Shown here: positions 8,601 through 17,855 of the stretch, piece after piece | How the letters are laid out: every line of letters begins with the position of its first letter | How positions within the stretch are numbered: position 1 is the first letter of the stretch | Origin: Pseudomonas sp. Irchel 3E20 | GTDB lineage: Bacteria > Pseudomonadota > Gammaproteobacteria > Pseudomonadales > Pseudomonadaceae | Reading direction: 5' to 3' | Length of the DNA stretch: 64,000 bases | NCBI RefSeq assembly: GCF_900187645.1 | Contig: NZ_FYEE01000002.1 | Coordinates: 62,001-126,000 of the forward strand | Translations under genes and position numbers: made by a program | The notes under the pieces: generated by a model | The model's database searches: none | The model's input: only the letters and a program-made list of their open reading frames with translations | Told to the model about the DNA's origin: nothing

Positions 8601-9272
8601 ATGCGTGTCCTGCTCGTCGAAGACCATCTGCAGTTGGCCGAAAGCGTCGCCCAGGCCTTGAAAAGCACCGGCCTGACGGTGGATGTGCTGCACGATGGGG
8701 TGGCCGCCGACCTGGCCCTGGGCAGCGAGGACTACGCGGTGGCAATCCTGGACGTGGGCCTGCCGCGCATGGATGGTTTCGAGGTGCTGGCGCGCTTGCG
8801 CGCCCGGGGCAAGAACCTGCCGGTGCTGATGCTCACCGCCCGCAGCGACGTCAAGGACCGGGTCCACGGCCTCAACCTGGGGGCCGACGATTACCTGGCC
8901 AAGCCGTTTGAACTCACCGAACTGGAAGCGCGGGTCAAGGCGCTGCTGCGCCGAACCGTGCTCGGTGGCGAACGCCAGCAACGCTGCGGGGCGTTGGTCT
9001 ATGACCTGGACACCCGGCGCTTCACCCTGGGCGAGGAACTGCTGACCCTCACTTCCCGCGAACAAGCGGTGCTCGAAGCCCTGGTTGCCCGCCCGGGCCG
9101 GGTGATGAGCAAGGAACAACTGGCTTCCCAGGTGTTCGGCCTGGACGAAGAGGCCAGCCCCGACGCCATCGAAATCTACGTGCACCGCTTGCGCAAGAAA
9201 CTCGATGGCCACCCGGTGGTTATCGTCACCTTCCGGGGGCTTGGCTACCTGCTGGAAAGCCGCGATGCATAA
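8601..9272 (+). CDS. tctD: Response regulator TctD (OmpR family)
   Basis: 223 residues. Receiver domain 1-115 with acidic pocket E7-D8, phospho-acceptor Asp51 (AILDVGLPRMDGF), Thr79 (LMLTA) and Lys101 (YLAKPF). The C-terminal winged helix, about 130-220, has the OmpR-type IYVHRLRKK and FRGLGYLL motifs. It is expected to activate tct transport genes in response to tricarboxylates. The ATG at 8601 is chosen because the receiver begins MRVLLVEDH there and GAGG precedes it. The reading frame overlaps tctE by 8 bases. It is divergent from tctCBA, so the intervening region should hold the operator. Confidence 0.92.
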   Translation: MRVLLVEDHLQLAESVAQALKSTGLTVDVLHDGVAADLALGSEDYAVAILDVGLPRMDGFEVLARLRARGKNLPVLMLTARSDVKDRVHGLNLGADDYLAKPFELTELEARVKALLRRTVLGGERQQRCGALVYDLDTRRFTLGEELLTLTSREQAVLEALVARPGRVMSKEQLASQVFGLDEEASPDAIEIYVHRLRKKLDGHPVVIVTFRGLGYLLESRDA

Positions 9273-10653
9273 GCCCAGCAGCCTGCGTTGGCGCTTGTTG
9301 TGGAACCTGGCCCTGCTGCTGGTGGTGTTGATGGTGGCCAGCGGCTTGAGCGCCTACTGGAACGGCCGCGAAGCGGCGGACACCGCCTACGATCGCACCC
9401 TGCTGGCGTCGGCGCGGACCATCGCTGCGGGCCTGTCCCAGCGCGACGGCAGCCTGAGCGCCGATGTGCCCTATGTGGCCCTCGACACCTTCGCCTACGA
9501 CAGTGCCGGGCGCATCTACTACCAGGTCAACGACATCCACCAGAAACTTATCTCCGGCTACGAAAACCTGCCCGGCCCGCCACCGGGTACGCCGCGCACA
9601 GATGATTACCCGGCCCTGGCACGCTTCTACAACGCCACCTATCAGGGGCAGAACGTGCGGGTGGTGAGCCTGCTCAAGGCCGTGATCGAGCCGAACATGA
9701 ACGGTATGGCGGAAATCCGCGTCGCGGAAACCGACGAGGCGCGGGTGAGCATGGCTCGCAGCCTGATGGCCGACACCCTGTTGCGTCTGGGCATGCTGGC
9801 CATGGGCGCGCTGCTGTTGGTGTGGTTTGCCGTCAGTGCCGCGTTGCGCCCATTGGAGCGCTTGCGCACGGCGGTGGAAGAACGTCAGCCCGATGACCTG
9901 CGGCCACTGCCGTTGGTGCAGGTGCAGCATGAGCTGTGGCCTTTGGTGCGGGCGCTGAACCACTTCACCGAGCGTTTGCGCGGGCAGTTCGAGCGCCAGG
10001 CGCAGTTCATCGCCGACGCCGCCCACGAGTTGCGCACGCCCCTGGCGGCGCTCAAGGCGCGCTTGGAGCTGGGCCTGCGTGCCAGTGACCCGCAAACCTG
10101 GCGCCTGACCCTGGAAAGCGCGGCCCAGGGCACGGATCGCTTGACCCACTTGGCCAACCAGTTGCTGTCCCTGGCGCGGATCGAAAACGGTGCGCGGGCG
10201 ATTGCCGAGGGCGGTGCCCAGCGTCTAGACCTGAGCCAATTGGCGCGGGAACTGGGCATGGCCATGGCGCCCCTGGCCCATGCCCGGGGTGTGGCCCTGG
10301 CGCTGGAGGCCGATGAGCCGGTGTGGTTGCTCGGCGAGCCGACGCTGCTCAACGAGTTGCTCAGCAACCTGGTGGATAACGCGTTGGCCCACACGCCTGC
10401 GGGTGGCAACGTGATTTTGCGCGTCGCCGCACCGGGTGTGCTGGAGGTGGAGGACGATGGCCCGGGCATCCCCCGCGAGGAACGCGGCCGGGTGTTCGAG
10501 CGCTTTTACCGACGCAGCGCCCAAGGCGCCGGTTCGGGCCTAGGGCTGGCGATTGTCGGGGAGATCTGCCGCGCACACCTGGCGCAAATCAGCCTGCACG
10601 ACGGTGCGGGGGGCGGGCTGAAGGTGCGGGTAAGTTTTATTGCTGGCGCCTAG
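9265..10653 (+). CDS. tctE: Sensor histidine kinase TctE
   Basis: 462 residues. Transmembrane helix at about 12-32, periplasmic sensor domain about 33-172, second helix about 173-193, a HAMP-like linker, then the kinase core: H-box FIADAAHELRTPL with phospho-acceptor His254, N-box LLSNLVDNALAHT near 368-380, and G-boxes DDGPGIP and GSGLGLAI. It is the partner of TctD. The start inside the tctD stop region implies translational coupling. Its stop overlaps the stop of the convergent HDOD gene by 4 bases. Confidence 0.92.
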   Translation: MHKPSSLRWRLLWNLALLLVVLMVASGLSAYWNGREAADTAYDRTLLASARTIAAGLSQRDGSLSADVPYVALDTFAYDSAGRIYYQVNDIHQKLISGYENLPGPPPGTPRTDDYPALARFYNATYQGQNVRVVSLLKAVIEPNMNGMAEIRVAETDEARVSMARSLMADTLLRLGMLAMGALLLVWFAVSAALRPLERLRTAVEERQPDDLRPLPLVQVQHELWPLVRALNHFTERLRGQFERQAQFIADAAHELRTPLAALKARLELGLRASDPQTWRLTLESAAQGTDRLTHLANQLLSLARIENGARAIAEGGAQRLDLSQLARELGMAMAPLAHARGVALALEADEPVWLLGEPTLLNELLSNLVDNALAHTPAGGNVILRVAAPGVLEVEDDGPGIPREERGRVFERFYRRSAQGAGSGLGLAIVGEICRAHLAQISLHDGAGGGLKVRVSFIAGA

Positions 10654-11471
10654 TAAAACATCGACCGGGATTCTTCCAGGTCGAGGCACAAGGCGGGGTT
10701 GTCCAGGTCAAGGTCCAGTTTGCGGAACGCCGGAACTTCCTGCAGGTCGAGCCGCGCCAATGGGTGCCGGGTGCCCCGGTGGCAGTAGAGCGTGGCCACT
10801 TGCACCAGGTCGACGTAATCCAGTTGCAAGGATTGGCGGGTGAAATCCTGGTACAGGCCGGGCAGCTTCACCAGCCGTTCCGGGAATTCCCAAACACTGA
10901 GCAGTTTGTCCCCCAGCAACGGGTGGATGTGTTCGATCACGTGGTTGAGGCTGACCGGGTCGGACAGCAGCTCATAGTGGTCTTCGGCGTAAGTGAGAAT
11001 CGGCAGCACGCCGATTTGGTGTACCAAACCACCGAGGGCCGCTTGGTCCGGCATCAGTTGGCTGTGGCTGCGACACAGGGCGTAGCTGACGCCCGCCACT
11101 TCCAGGCTGCGGCGCCAGACTTCGCGCATTTTCTGCTCTACCACCTCGGAACGGGCGTGGAAGATCTGCTCCATCACCAGGCCAATGGCCAGGTTGCTGC
11201 TGTAGTTGACGCCCAGGCGCGTGATCGCGGTGTGCAGGTCGGTGACTTCCTGGGTGGCCCGTAGCAGAGGGCTGTTGACCACTTTGATAAGGCGTGCCGA
11301 CAGGGCGGTGTCGCGGCCGATCACTTTGCTCAGGGTGCTGACGCTGATTTCCGGGTCTTCGGCGGCCTTGCGTATGCCCAGGGCCACCTCCGGCAGTGTT
11401 GGTAGGACCAGGTCATCGTTGTCGATGGCGGCCACCAGATCCCGTTGGACTTTTTCTGCCAGCTTGCTCAT
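10650..11471 (-). CDS. HDOD-domain protein
   Basis: 273 residues. The HDOD domain (about 15-215) opens with DDLVLPTLPEVALGIRKAAEDP and continues with VIGRDTALSARLIKVVNSP and GLVHQIGVLPIL, the usual HDOD landmarks. HDOD proteins are HD-fold relatives lacking most metal ligands and act as signalling or regulatory scaffolds. There is no output domain, so the partner is unknown. It converges on tctE and lies 36 bases beyond ygfZ on the same strand, so both may share a transcript. Confidence 0.88.
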   Translation of the reverse strand: MSKLAEKVQRDLVAAIDNDDLVLPTLPEVALGIRKAAEDPEISVSTLSKVIGRDTALSARLIKVVNSPLLRATQEVTDLHTAITRLGVNYSSNLAIGLVMEQIFHARSEVVEQKMREVWRRSLEVAGVSYALCRSHSQLMPDQAALGGLVHQIGVLPILTYAEDHYELLSDPVSLNHVIEHIHPLLGDKLLSVWEFPERLVKLPGLYQDFTRQSLQLDYVDLVQVATLYCHRGTRHPLARLDLQEVPAFRKLDLDLDNPALCLDLEESRSMFY

Positions 11472-11507
11472 TTCTGCTCTCTAGGGTGTTGCAAAAAGGT
11501 GCTGCGC

Positions 11508-12449
11508 TTAACGCTGGATTTCACGGTCGCGATCCAGAGAGTAAGGCAGGTCGAGCAGGTGCAGAGCCGGGCCTTCGAGGGTGGCCAGGTGAATATCGCC
11601 CGCTTCAGCGGCTTCGGCCTGTAGCACGGCCAATAGTTCCATGCCGGTTGCGCTGCGTGCGGCAATTACCACTTCACCGATGGAGCTGGCGTGGCTGGGC
11701 GCAAAGAGCGGCGTGCCGGGCTCGGGCAGGACGCTGGCGTCCAGGGCCAGGCGATAGAGGCGGCGCTTGAGTTTGCCCAGGTACTGCATGCGCGCGACGA
11801 TTTCCTGGCCGGTGTAGCAGCCCTTCTTGAAGCTCACGCCGCCCACGGCTTGCAGGTTGAGCATCTGCGGGATGAACAGTTCGCGGGTGGCGGCCATGAC
11901 CTGGCCGATGCCGGCCCGCACCTGCCCCAGCAGCCAGGCGTTGAGATCGCCCTCGGGCAGGTGGGTGGCGAGGGTCTGGTGCAACGCCTCGGCCTGTTGC
12001 GCCGCCGCCCACAACTCGGCGCGGGCTGGGGAGACGCGCACGGCGATCAAGCCATTAGCGCGGACGACGGCGTCAGTCTCGGCCGGCAGGTCCAGGCCCA
12101 GGGCGCGCAGCGCGGCATCGCCGTCGTTCAGGCCAAAACGCACCCAGGCAGCGCTTTCGTCGGTCAATTTGGATTTGGAGAACACGGCGTATTTCTTCAG
12201 GTCCGCCAGTTGTGGCTCCACCAGCTCGCGGGCCATGGCCAGCAGGCAGCCATCCCCTTCAAGCAGGATGCGAAAGCTCGATTGCATGCGGCCCTTTTGC
12301 GTGCAGCGCGCGCCCAGGCTGGCGTGGCTTTGGCTCAGGTAATCGAGGTTGCAGGTTAACTGGCCTTGCAGGAACTTGGCCGCGTCCGAGCCGCGAACAG
12401 CCAGGACACCTTCATGGGACAGCGTGCAGAAAAAAGCGGAATCGGCCAT
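11508..12449 (-). CDS. ygfZ: YgfZ/GcvT-family folate-binding protein (Fe-S cluster maintenance)
   Basis: 313 residues. The YgfZ signature KGCYTGQE is present (near residue 210), followed by IVARMQYLGKLKRRLYRL. The N-terminal half has the GcvT-like fold (LRGSDAAKFLQGQLTCNL-type opening). YgfZ supports folate-dependent repair or assembly of certain Fe-S enzymes in the cytosol. It is divergent from sdhE with about 150 bases between, the arrangement seen in other Pseudomonas chromosomes. Confidence 0.93.
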   Translation of the reverse strand: MADSAFFCTLSHEGVLAVRGSDAAKFLQGQLTCNLDYLSQSHASLGARCTQKGRMQSSFRILLEGDGCLLAMARELVEPQLADLKKYAVFSKSKLTDESAAWVRFGLNDGDAALRALGLDLPAETDAVVRANGLIAVRVSPARAELWAAAQQAEALHQTLATHLPEGDLNAWLLGQVRAGIGQVMAATRELFIPQMLNLQAVGGVSFKKGCYTGQEIVARMQYLGKLKRRLYRLALDASVLPEPGTPLFAPSHASSIGEVVIAARSATGMELLAVLQAEAAEAGDIHLATLEGPALHLLDLPYSLDRDREIQR

Positions 12450-12598
12450 GGGTCATCGCAGGGTAAAAAGTCTGGGGCACATCATAAGGGGGCGCCCTGG
12501 AAATGGGTAGTTTCCAAAGGATCGGCGGTGGCCGACCAAAGCCGACTGGCCCTGGCCATTACGGGCTGTATACTTGCGCCCTATTTGAGGAGCGTTCC

Positions 12599-12853
12599 AT
12601 GGTCGAAGACGTTGAACTGAATCGCCTTTACTGGCACAGCCGCCGCGGCATGCTTGAGCTGGACGTGTTGCTGGTGCCGTTCGTGAGGGAGGTTTACCCC
12701 CATCTGAACCAGGTTGACCGCGACTGCTACGTCAGGCTGCTCGAATGCGAAGACCAGGATATGTTCGGCTGGTTCATGGAACGCAGCGAATCCGAAGACC
12801 CCGAGTTGCAGCGCATGGTTCGCATGATCCTGGACCGTGTTCAGCCCAAGTAA
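12599..12853 (+). CDS. sdhE: FAD assembly factor SdhE
   Basis: 84 residues. The conserved RGM(L)ELD motif is present ([14 protein letters not shown], residues 12-25), as in the small helical SdhE/YgfY family that promotes covalent flavinylation of succinate dehydrogenase SdhA. GAGGAG precedes the ATG at 12599, which is preferred over the longer frame starting at 12503. It overlaps ygfX by 17 bases, so the pair forms an operon. Confidence 0.93.
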   Translation: MVEDVELNRLYWHSRRGMLELDVLLVPFVREVYPHLNQVDRDCYVRLLECEDQDMFGWFMERSESEDPELQRMVRMILDRVQPK

Positions 12854-13289
12854 TCACTTTGAGTGCCGCTGGCATGCCTCACGGTACCTGCTGGCGGCCT
12901 ATCTCCTGGCCCAGCTGTTCGCGCTGGGTTCGTTGTTTGCCCTTGATATTGGCGGTTGGGCACGTCTGGCCGCTGTCGTGTTGTGCCTGGGCCACGGGGC
13001 CTGGACCCTGCCACGGCATATCCTGCTGACCCATCCCACAGCCTTCTGCGCCCTGCGTCGTGACGCTGACGGCTGGCAACTATGGAACGCCGCCGATGGC
13101 TGGCAGGCCGTGCAATTGCGCCGTGACAGCCTGGCGCTGCCGATGATGGTGGTGCTGCGTTTTCGCTTGCGCGGCCAGCGCCGGGTACGTGCGGTGTGTG
13201 TGCCGCGCGATGGGCTGGCGCCGGAGGTGCATCGGCGCCTGCGGGTTCGTCTCAAGTTCAGTCGGCGTAGGTGGGCGGCACCAGAATAG
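12837..13289 (+). CDS. ygfX: YgfX-family membrane protein (partner of SdhE)
   Basis: 150 residues, read from a GTG at 12837 inside the end of sdhE. The family opening FECRWHASR precedes two close transmembrane helices (about 17-38 and 42-62); the rest is a basic cytoplasmic domain ending in an Arg-rich tail. YgfX-type proteins (also called CptA) are encoded with sdhE; a role as a toxin interfering with cytoskeletal proteins was proposed in E. coli but is not demonstrated for this family member. Its 3' end overlaps the convergent nadB stop by 32 bases. Confidence 0.8.
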   Translation: MFSPSNHFECRWHASRYLLAAYLLAQLFALGSLFALDIGGWARLAAVVLCLGHGAWTLPRHILLTHPTAFCALRRDADGWQLWNAADGWQAVQLRRDSLALPMMVVLRFRLRGQRRVRAVCVPRDGLAPEVHRRLRVRLKFSRRRWAAPE

Positions 13290-14874
13290 TGTCCAGGGCC
13301 TGTTCCAGTTGGTTCGGGTAATCGAGCGTGTAGTGCAGCCCGCGGCTTTCCTTGCGTTCCATGGCGCTGCGGATCATCAGTTCTGCTACCTGGGCGAGGT
13401 TGCGCAGTTCGATCAAGTCCCGGCTGACCTTGTAGTTACTGTAGAACTCGTCGATCTCATCGAGCAGCAAGCGCACCCGGTGCTGGGCCCGCGCCAGGCG
13501 TTTGTTGGTGCGCACGATGCCTACGTAGTCCCACATGAAGCGCCGGAGTTCATCCCAGTTGTGGGCGATGATGACGTCTTCGTCGGAATCGGTAACCTGA
13601 CTGGCATCCCATGCCGGCAGGGTGTCAGGCGCGCCGATCCGGGGCAGCTGCTCGACAATGTCGGCCGCTGCCGAGCGGGCATAGACAAAACACTCCAGCA
13701 GCGAGTTGCTGGCCATGCGGTTGGCGCCGTGCAAACCGGTGAAACTGGTTTCGCCAATGGCATACAGGCCGGGCACATCGGTGCGGCCCTGCTGGTCCAC
13801 CATCACACCGCCGCAGGTGTAGTGCGCAGCGGGCACCACCGGGATGGGTTGGCGGGTGATGTCGATGGAAAATTCCAGGCAGCGCTCATAGACGGTGGGG
13901 AAGTGGTTCTTGATGAAGGCTTCGGGCTTGTGGCTGATGTCCAGGTACACGCAGTCGATGCCCAGGCGCTTCATCTCATGGTCGATGGCGCGGGCCACGA
14001 TATCCCGGGGCGCCAACTCGGCGCGGGGGTCGAAACGCTGCATGAAGCGCTCGCCGTTGGGCAGCTTTAGGTGGGCGCCTTCCCCTCGCAGGGCTTCGGT
14101 AATCAGAAAACTCTTGGCCTGCGGGTGATACAGGCACGTGGGGTGGAACTGGTTGAACTCCAGGTTGGCCACGCGGCAGCCCGAGCGCCAGGCCATGGCA
14201 ATGCCATCACCGCAGGCACCGTCGGGGTTGCTGGTGTAGAGGTAGACCTTCGCCGCGCCGCCAGAGGCAAGCAGGGTGAAGCGCGCGCCGTAGGTGTCCA
14301 CTTCGCCAGTGCCACGGTTGAGCACATAGGCGCCCAGGCAGCGGTCACCGTCGCGGCCCAGGCGTTTTTCGGTAATCAAGTCCACGGCGACCCGTTGCTC
14401 CAGCAACTCGATGTTCGAGCGCTGCCGGGCTTGGGCCAGCAGGGTCTTGAAGATCGCGGCGCCCGTGGCGTCGGCAGCGTGGATGATGCGCCGATGGCTG
14501 TGCCCACCTTCGCGGGTCAGGTGGAACTCGAAACCGCCGTCCTCGGTGCCGGATTGTTCGTCGCGAGTAAACGGCACGCCTTGATCGATCAGCCATTGGA
14601 TGGCTTCGCGGCTATGCTCGACGGTGAAGCGCACGGCATCTTCGTGGCACAGACCGCCGCCGGCATTGAGGGTGTCTTGGACATGGGATTCGACGGTGTC
14701 GGTGTCATCCAGCACGGCGGCGACACCGCCCTGGGCCCAGAAGGTCGAACCGCTGGCCAGGTCGCCCTTGCTCAGCACGGCAATGCGCAGGTGGCCGGGC
14801 AAGGTCAGGGCAAGGCTCAAACCGGCAGCGCCGCTGCCAATCACCAGAACATCGTATTGAAACTGTTGGCTCAT
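13258..14874 (-). CDS. nadB: L-aspartate oxidase
   Basis: 538 residues. It oxidises L-aspartate to iminoaspartate, the first step of de novo NAD synthesis. The FAD-binding [11 protein letters not shown] lies at about 13-23; the fumarate reductase/succinate dehydrogenase-type flavoprotein core with [33 protein letters not shown] and [22 protein letters not shown] segments fills the rest. The ATG at 14874 gives the family N-terminus; an in-frame extension to 15000 has no family similarity. It is divergent from algU, as in P. aeruginosa. Confidence 0.96.
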   Translation of the reverse strand: MSQQFQYDVLVIGSGAAGLSLALTLPGHLRIAVLSKGDLASGSTFWAQGGVAAVLDDTDTVESHVQDTLNAGGGLCHEDAVRFTVEHSREAIQWLIDQGVPFTRDEQSGTEDGGFEFHLTREGGHSHRRIIHAADATGAAIFKTLLAQARQRSNIELLEQRVAVDLITEKRLGRDGDRCLGAYVLNRGTGEVDTYGARFTLLASGGAAKVYLYTSNPDGACGDGIAMAWRSGCRVANLEFNQFHPTCLYHPQAKSFLITEALRGEGAHLKLPNGERFMQRFDPRAELAPRDIVARAIDHEMKRLGIDCVYLDISHKPEAFIKNHFPTVYERCLEFSIDITRQPIPVVPAAHYTCGGVMVDQQGRTDVPGLYAIGETSFTGLHGANRMASNSLLECFVYARSAAADIVEQLPRIGAPDTLPAWDASQVTDSDEDVIIAHNWDELRRFMWDYVGIVRTNKRLARAQHRVRLLLDEIDEFYSNYKVSRDLIELRNLAQVAELMIRSAMERKESRGLHYTLDYPNQLEQALDTILVPPTYAD

Positions 14875-15156
14875 TTCAGGATTCCGCTCGATGCGACCCG
14901 GGTCGGGGTTGGCGCAAGACACCTGGAACGGCGAGTCAAGACAGCCACACAGGCGACTAGTATATAGAGGGGTGGATCGGCACAATAGCCGGGCGTTCAT
15001 GGCATTGTGAAACTACCGTGACAGGTACTATTAGCTGGCCGGGTCTAAAGGCTGCTGCTTTCACGAAGAATTCCGCCCTAGGCGAATATCGACGATGAAG
15101 GGCGCTTTTTCCCGACATGGTTGCACAATGTTCATCGAAGGCGGTTATAACGCTGG

Positions 15157-15185
15157 GAACTTTTACTGTGCCGTCAGGCTCAATA
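15157..15185 (+). promoter_or_regulatory. Distal AlgU (sigma-22) type promoter of algU
   Basis: GAACTT at 15157-15162, a 17-base spacer, then TCAATA. It fits the AlgU consensus GAACTT-N16/17-TCtgA. The position agrees with known multiple upstream promoters of the algU operon in P. aeruginosa. Inferred from consensus only. Confidence 0.55.
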
Positions 15186-15351
15186 GAAGGTTGCCCGTAG
15201 GAAAGGGATAGCGTCGGTTATTGCGGGAAACGGGTGAACCGGTTCCCGGAAAAGGGTCGACGACAAGATTATTCGCGCAGCCGGCCATGCCCGAGCTGCG
15301 TTTTTCGTGTGTGCCAGATCAGAGCTCACAGGAAACTTGCTTGGAGGGGGA

Positions 15352-15379
15352 GAACTTTTGCGAAAAGCCCGAGTCTATG
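15352..15379 (+). promoter_or_regulatory. Proximal AlgU (sigma-22) type promoter of algU
   Basis: GAACTT at 15352-15357, an exact 16-base spacer, then TCTATG at 15374-15379, about 60 bases before the algU start. It matches the autoregulated AlgU promoter class, so AlgU should drive its own operon from here. Confidence 0.75.
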
Positions 15380-15437
15380 TTTGCAAGTCCGGTCATTTGG
15401 TAATGCAAGCCTCCTCTGAGTTCATCGAGGAGTGTTC

Positions 15438-16019
15438 ATGCTAACCCAGGAAGAGGATCAGCAGCTGGTCGAGCGCGTACAGCGTGGCGACAAGCGAGCG
15501 TTTGATCTGCTAGTGCTGAAATACCAGCACAAAATTCTCGGGTTGATCGTGCGATTTGTGCACGACACCCATGAAGCCCAGGACGTTGCACAAGAGGCCT
15601 TTATCAAGGCTTACCGTGCGCTTGGTAATTTTCGCGGCGACAGCGCCTTTTATACATGGCTGTACCGCATCGCCATCAATACGGCGAAAAACTATCTGGT
15701 TTCCCGCGGTCGCAGGCCGCCGGATAGTGATGTCAGTTCTGAAGATGCGGAGTTCTATGATGGCGACCATGGTCTTAAAGACCTTGAGTCACCGGAGCGG
15801 GCCCTGTTGCGTGATGAGATCGAAGGCACAGTCCATCGAACTATCCAGCAATTACCAGAAGATTTGCGCACAGCTTTAACTTTGCGTGAATTCGACGGTC
15901 TGAGTTACGAGGACATTGCAAGCGTCATGCAATGCCCAGTGGGTACCGTGCGCTCCCGGATTTTCCGCGCTCGGGAAGCCATCGATAAAGCCCTGCAGCC
16001 GTTGTTGCAGGAAAACTAA
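15438..16019 (+). CDS. algU: ECF sigma factor AlgU (sigma-22, RpoE type)
   Basis: 193 residues, the exact length of Pseudomonas AlgU. Region 2 is at about 20-85 (DLLVLKYQHKILGLIVRF, EAQDVAQEAFIKAYRAL) and region 4 at about 130-185 (LPEDLRTALTLREFDGLSYEDI). It directs envelope-stress and alginate transcription and is held inactive by the anti-sigma factor MucA. The start at 15438 (GAGGAG upstream, MLTQEEDQQL opening) is preferred over an ATG two codons earlier. It is the first gene of algU-mucA-mucB, with two AlgU-type promoters upstream. Confidence 0.98.
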   Translation: MLTQEEDQQLVERVQRGDKRAFDLLVLKYQHKILGLIVRFVHDTHEAQDVAQEAFIKAYRALGNFRGDSAFYTWLYRIAINTAKNYLVSRGRRPPDSDVSSEDAEFYDGDHGLKDLESPERALLRDEIEGTVHRTIQQLPEDLRTALTLREFDGLSYEDIASVMQCPVGTVRSRIFRAREAIDKALQPLLQEN

Positions 16020-16051
16020 AGACAGCGGCGACAGCCAAGAGAGGAACCGCC

Positions 16052-16636
16052 ATGAGTCGTGAAGCCCTGCAGGAATCGCTGTCCGCAGTGATGGATAACG
16101 AAGCGGACGAACTGGAATTACGTCGGGTATTGAATGCCTTTGACGAGACTGAAACCCGCGATACCTGGGCTCGTTATCAGGTTGCACGGGCAGCCATGCA
16201 CAAGGAGTTGTTGCTCCCTCGCATGGACATCTCGGCGGCTGTCTCCGCAGCCCTGGCTGATGAAGCCGTGCCGGCCAAGGTTACTCGCGGCCCGTGGCGC
16301 AGCCTGGGTCGTCTGGCGGTTGCCGCGTCCGTGACGGTCGCTGTGTTGGCAGGCGTGCGCCTGTACAACCAGGACGATATCGCTGGCGTCGAATTGGCCC
16401 AGCAGTCCCATCAGGCAACTCTGGCCGCACCGCAGGTCAAAGGTCCGGCAGTGTTGGCAGGCTACAAGGAAAGCTCCGAGGTCGCAGGCCCCATGACCAA
16501 CGGCGTGATGCAGGCTCAGCCGCAGGATCAGCGCGTGCCAGGTTTCTTGCGCCAGCATGCTCAGCAGGCGGCCCTTAAAGGGACTGAAAGTGCATTGCCT
16601 TACGCTCGTGCGGCCAGCCAGGAAGTCGCTAAGTAA
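16052..16636 (+). CDS. mucA: Anti-sigma factor MucA
   Basis: 194 residues. The N-terminal cytoplasmic anti-sigma domain (MSREALQESLSAVMDNEADE opening) binds AlgU; a single transmembrane helix lies at about 86-104; the periplasmic part (105-194) is the target of regulated proteolysis and of MucB. The frame is intact, with no truncating mutation of the kind seen in mucoid isolates. GAGAGG precedes the ATG. It lies 32 bases after algU and 8 bases before mucB. Confidence 0.97.
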   Translation: MSREALQESLSAVMDNEADELELRRVLNAFDETETRDTWARYQVARAAMHKELLLPRMDISAAVSAALADEAVPAKVTRGPWRSLGRLAVAASVTVAVLAGVRLYNQDDIAGVELAQQSHQATLAAPQVKGPAVLAGYKESSEVAGPMTNGVMQAQPQDQRVPGFLRQHAQQAALKGTESALPYARAASQEVAK

Positions 16637-16644
16637 GGAGGCGC

Positions 16645-17610
16645 ATGCGCGTTTTACCTCTAGCGGCAACGATGCTTTTGCTGAACGGCTGGCTCATCGA
16701 GCCAGCCCATGCCGATGAAGCTGCGCAATGGTTGAATCGTCTGAGCCAGGCGCAGCGACAGCAGAGTTTCCAGGGGACTTTCGTTTACGAGCGTAACGGT
16801 AGTTTTTCTACCCACGAAATCTGGCACCGCGTCCATGATGGCACCGTTCATGAGCGTATGCTCCAGCTCGATGGCTCCGCGCAAGAAGTGGTGCGAGTCG
16901 GTGGCCGTACCCAGTGTGTCAGCGGTGCTTTTATCTCTGGGTTAGGGGCGGCGCCTGAAGCGTCTGCCGAGGCCTTGGATCCGCAAAAACTTAAGAAATG
17001 GTACGACCTTGCCGTCATTGGCAAGTCGCGTGTCGCTGGGCGCGCGGCAGTGATTGTCGCCCTGACGCCCAAGGATCAGCATCGTTATGGCTTTGAGCTG
17101 CATCTGGATCGGGAAACCGGCTTGCCGCTTAAGTCGCTTCTACTGAATGACAAGGGGCAGTTGCTCGAACGATTCCAGTTCACTGGGCTGGACACTGACG
17201 ACATCCCCACCGACGCACAGCTGCAGGCTAGCCGTGAGTGCAAGTCGGTAGCGCTCTCCACCGATCAGGTTGCGGCCGCAAACGTGGAGCAAGCCTGGCG
17301 TTCAGACTGGCTGCCGGCAGGCTTCGAGTTGGCCAATAGCAGTGCGCGTATTGATCCTGAGACCAAGACCACCGTCAGCAGTTTGATGTATGACGACGGC
17401 TTGGCGCGCTTCTCGGTGTTTCTTGAGCCGGTGAATGGCGCTGAGGTGATGGATACGCGGGTGCAGTTGGGCCCTACGGTTGCGGTCTCTCGGCGTTTAG
17501 CGACGTCTGAAGGGGAAGTGAGAGTGACCGTCGTGGGCGAAGTGCCGATGGGTACTGCTGAACGGGTTGCGCTCTCGATGCGTTCCAACACATCTCTCCC
17601 CAAGCCGTGA
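16645..17610 (+). CDS. mucB: Periplasmic regulator MucB (RseB family)
   Basis: 321 residues with a signal peptide (cleavage near PAHA, about residue 23). The RseB/MucB lipid-sensing fold follows: AAQWLNRLSQAQRQQSFQGTF opening, HEIWHRVHDGTVHERM near 55-70 and a C-terminal domain from about 220 (WRSDWLPAGFEL). It binds the periplasmic domain of MucA and shields it from proteolysis until envelope lipid signals appear. A strong AAGGAGG precedes the start. Confidence 0.96.
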   Translation: MRVLPLAATMLLLNGWLIEPAHADEAAQWLNRLSQAQRQQSFQGTFVYERNGSFSTHEIWHRVHDGTVHERMLQLDGSAQEVVRVGGRTQCVSGAFISGLGAAPEASAEALDPQKLKKWYDLAVIGKSRVAGRAAVIVALTPKDQHRYGFELHLDRETGLPLKSLLLNDKGQLLERFQFTGLDTDDIPTDAQLQASRECKSVALSTDQVAAANVEQAWRSDWLPAGFELANSSARIDPETKTTVSSLMYDDGLARFSVFLEPVNGAEVMDTRVQLGPTVAVSRRLATSEGEVRVTVVGEVPMGTAERVALSMRSNTSLPKP

Positions 17611-17736
17611 ATTTGCATATGGTGCTCATCAAGCGGTTTATTGGTTGTGCAAGGCCAGCAATGTCCACGCCATCCTTGAGATCTCGAAATGTTTGGTGAG
17701 TATTTCAATTTGCAAAAACCACATTTTTTTTCTATA

Positions 17737-17767
17737 GGTCAGGGCCGCTCGGCTCTGGCCTTGTTTT
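17737..17767 (+). terminator. Probable intrinsic terminator after mucB
   Basis: A nine-pair stem (GGTCAGGGC with GCTCTGGCC, two G-U pairs) with a six-base loop, followed by TTGTTTTGTT. It would separate mucB from mucD, which has its own leader. The tail is interrupted by G, so efficiency may be partial. Confidence 0.5.
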
Positions 17768-17855
17768 GTTGTTCCCGGAACAAAAGCCCCGGTGTAGCCT
17801 CTGTGCCGGCTTTTGCTCCATATTGCTTAACCATGTTCGTCGTAACGGGAGCCGT

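Noticed and set aside
15074..15109. CGCCCT/AGGGCG stem followed by T5 between nadB and algU
   Set aside because: Six-pair stem with a 19-base loop is too weak to call a terminator, and no plus-strand transcript is expected upstream.
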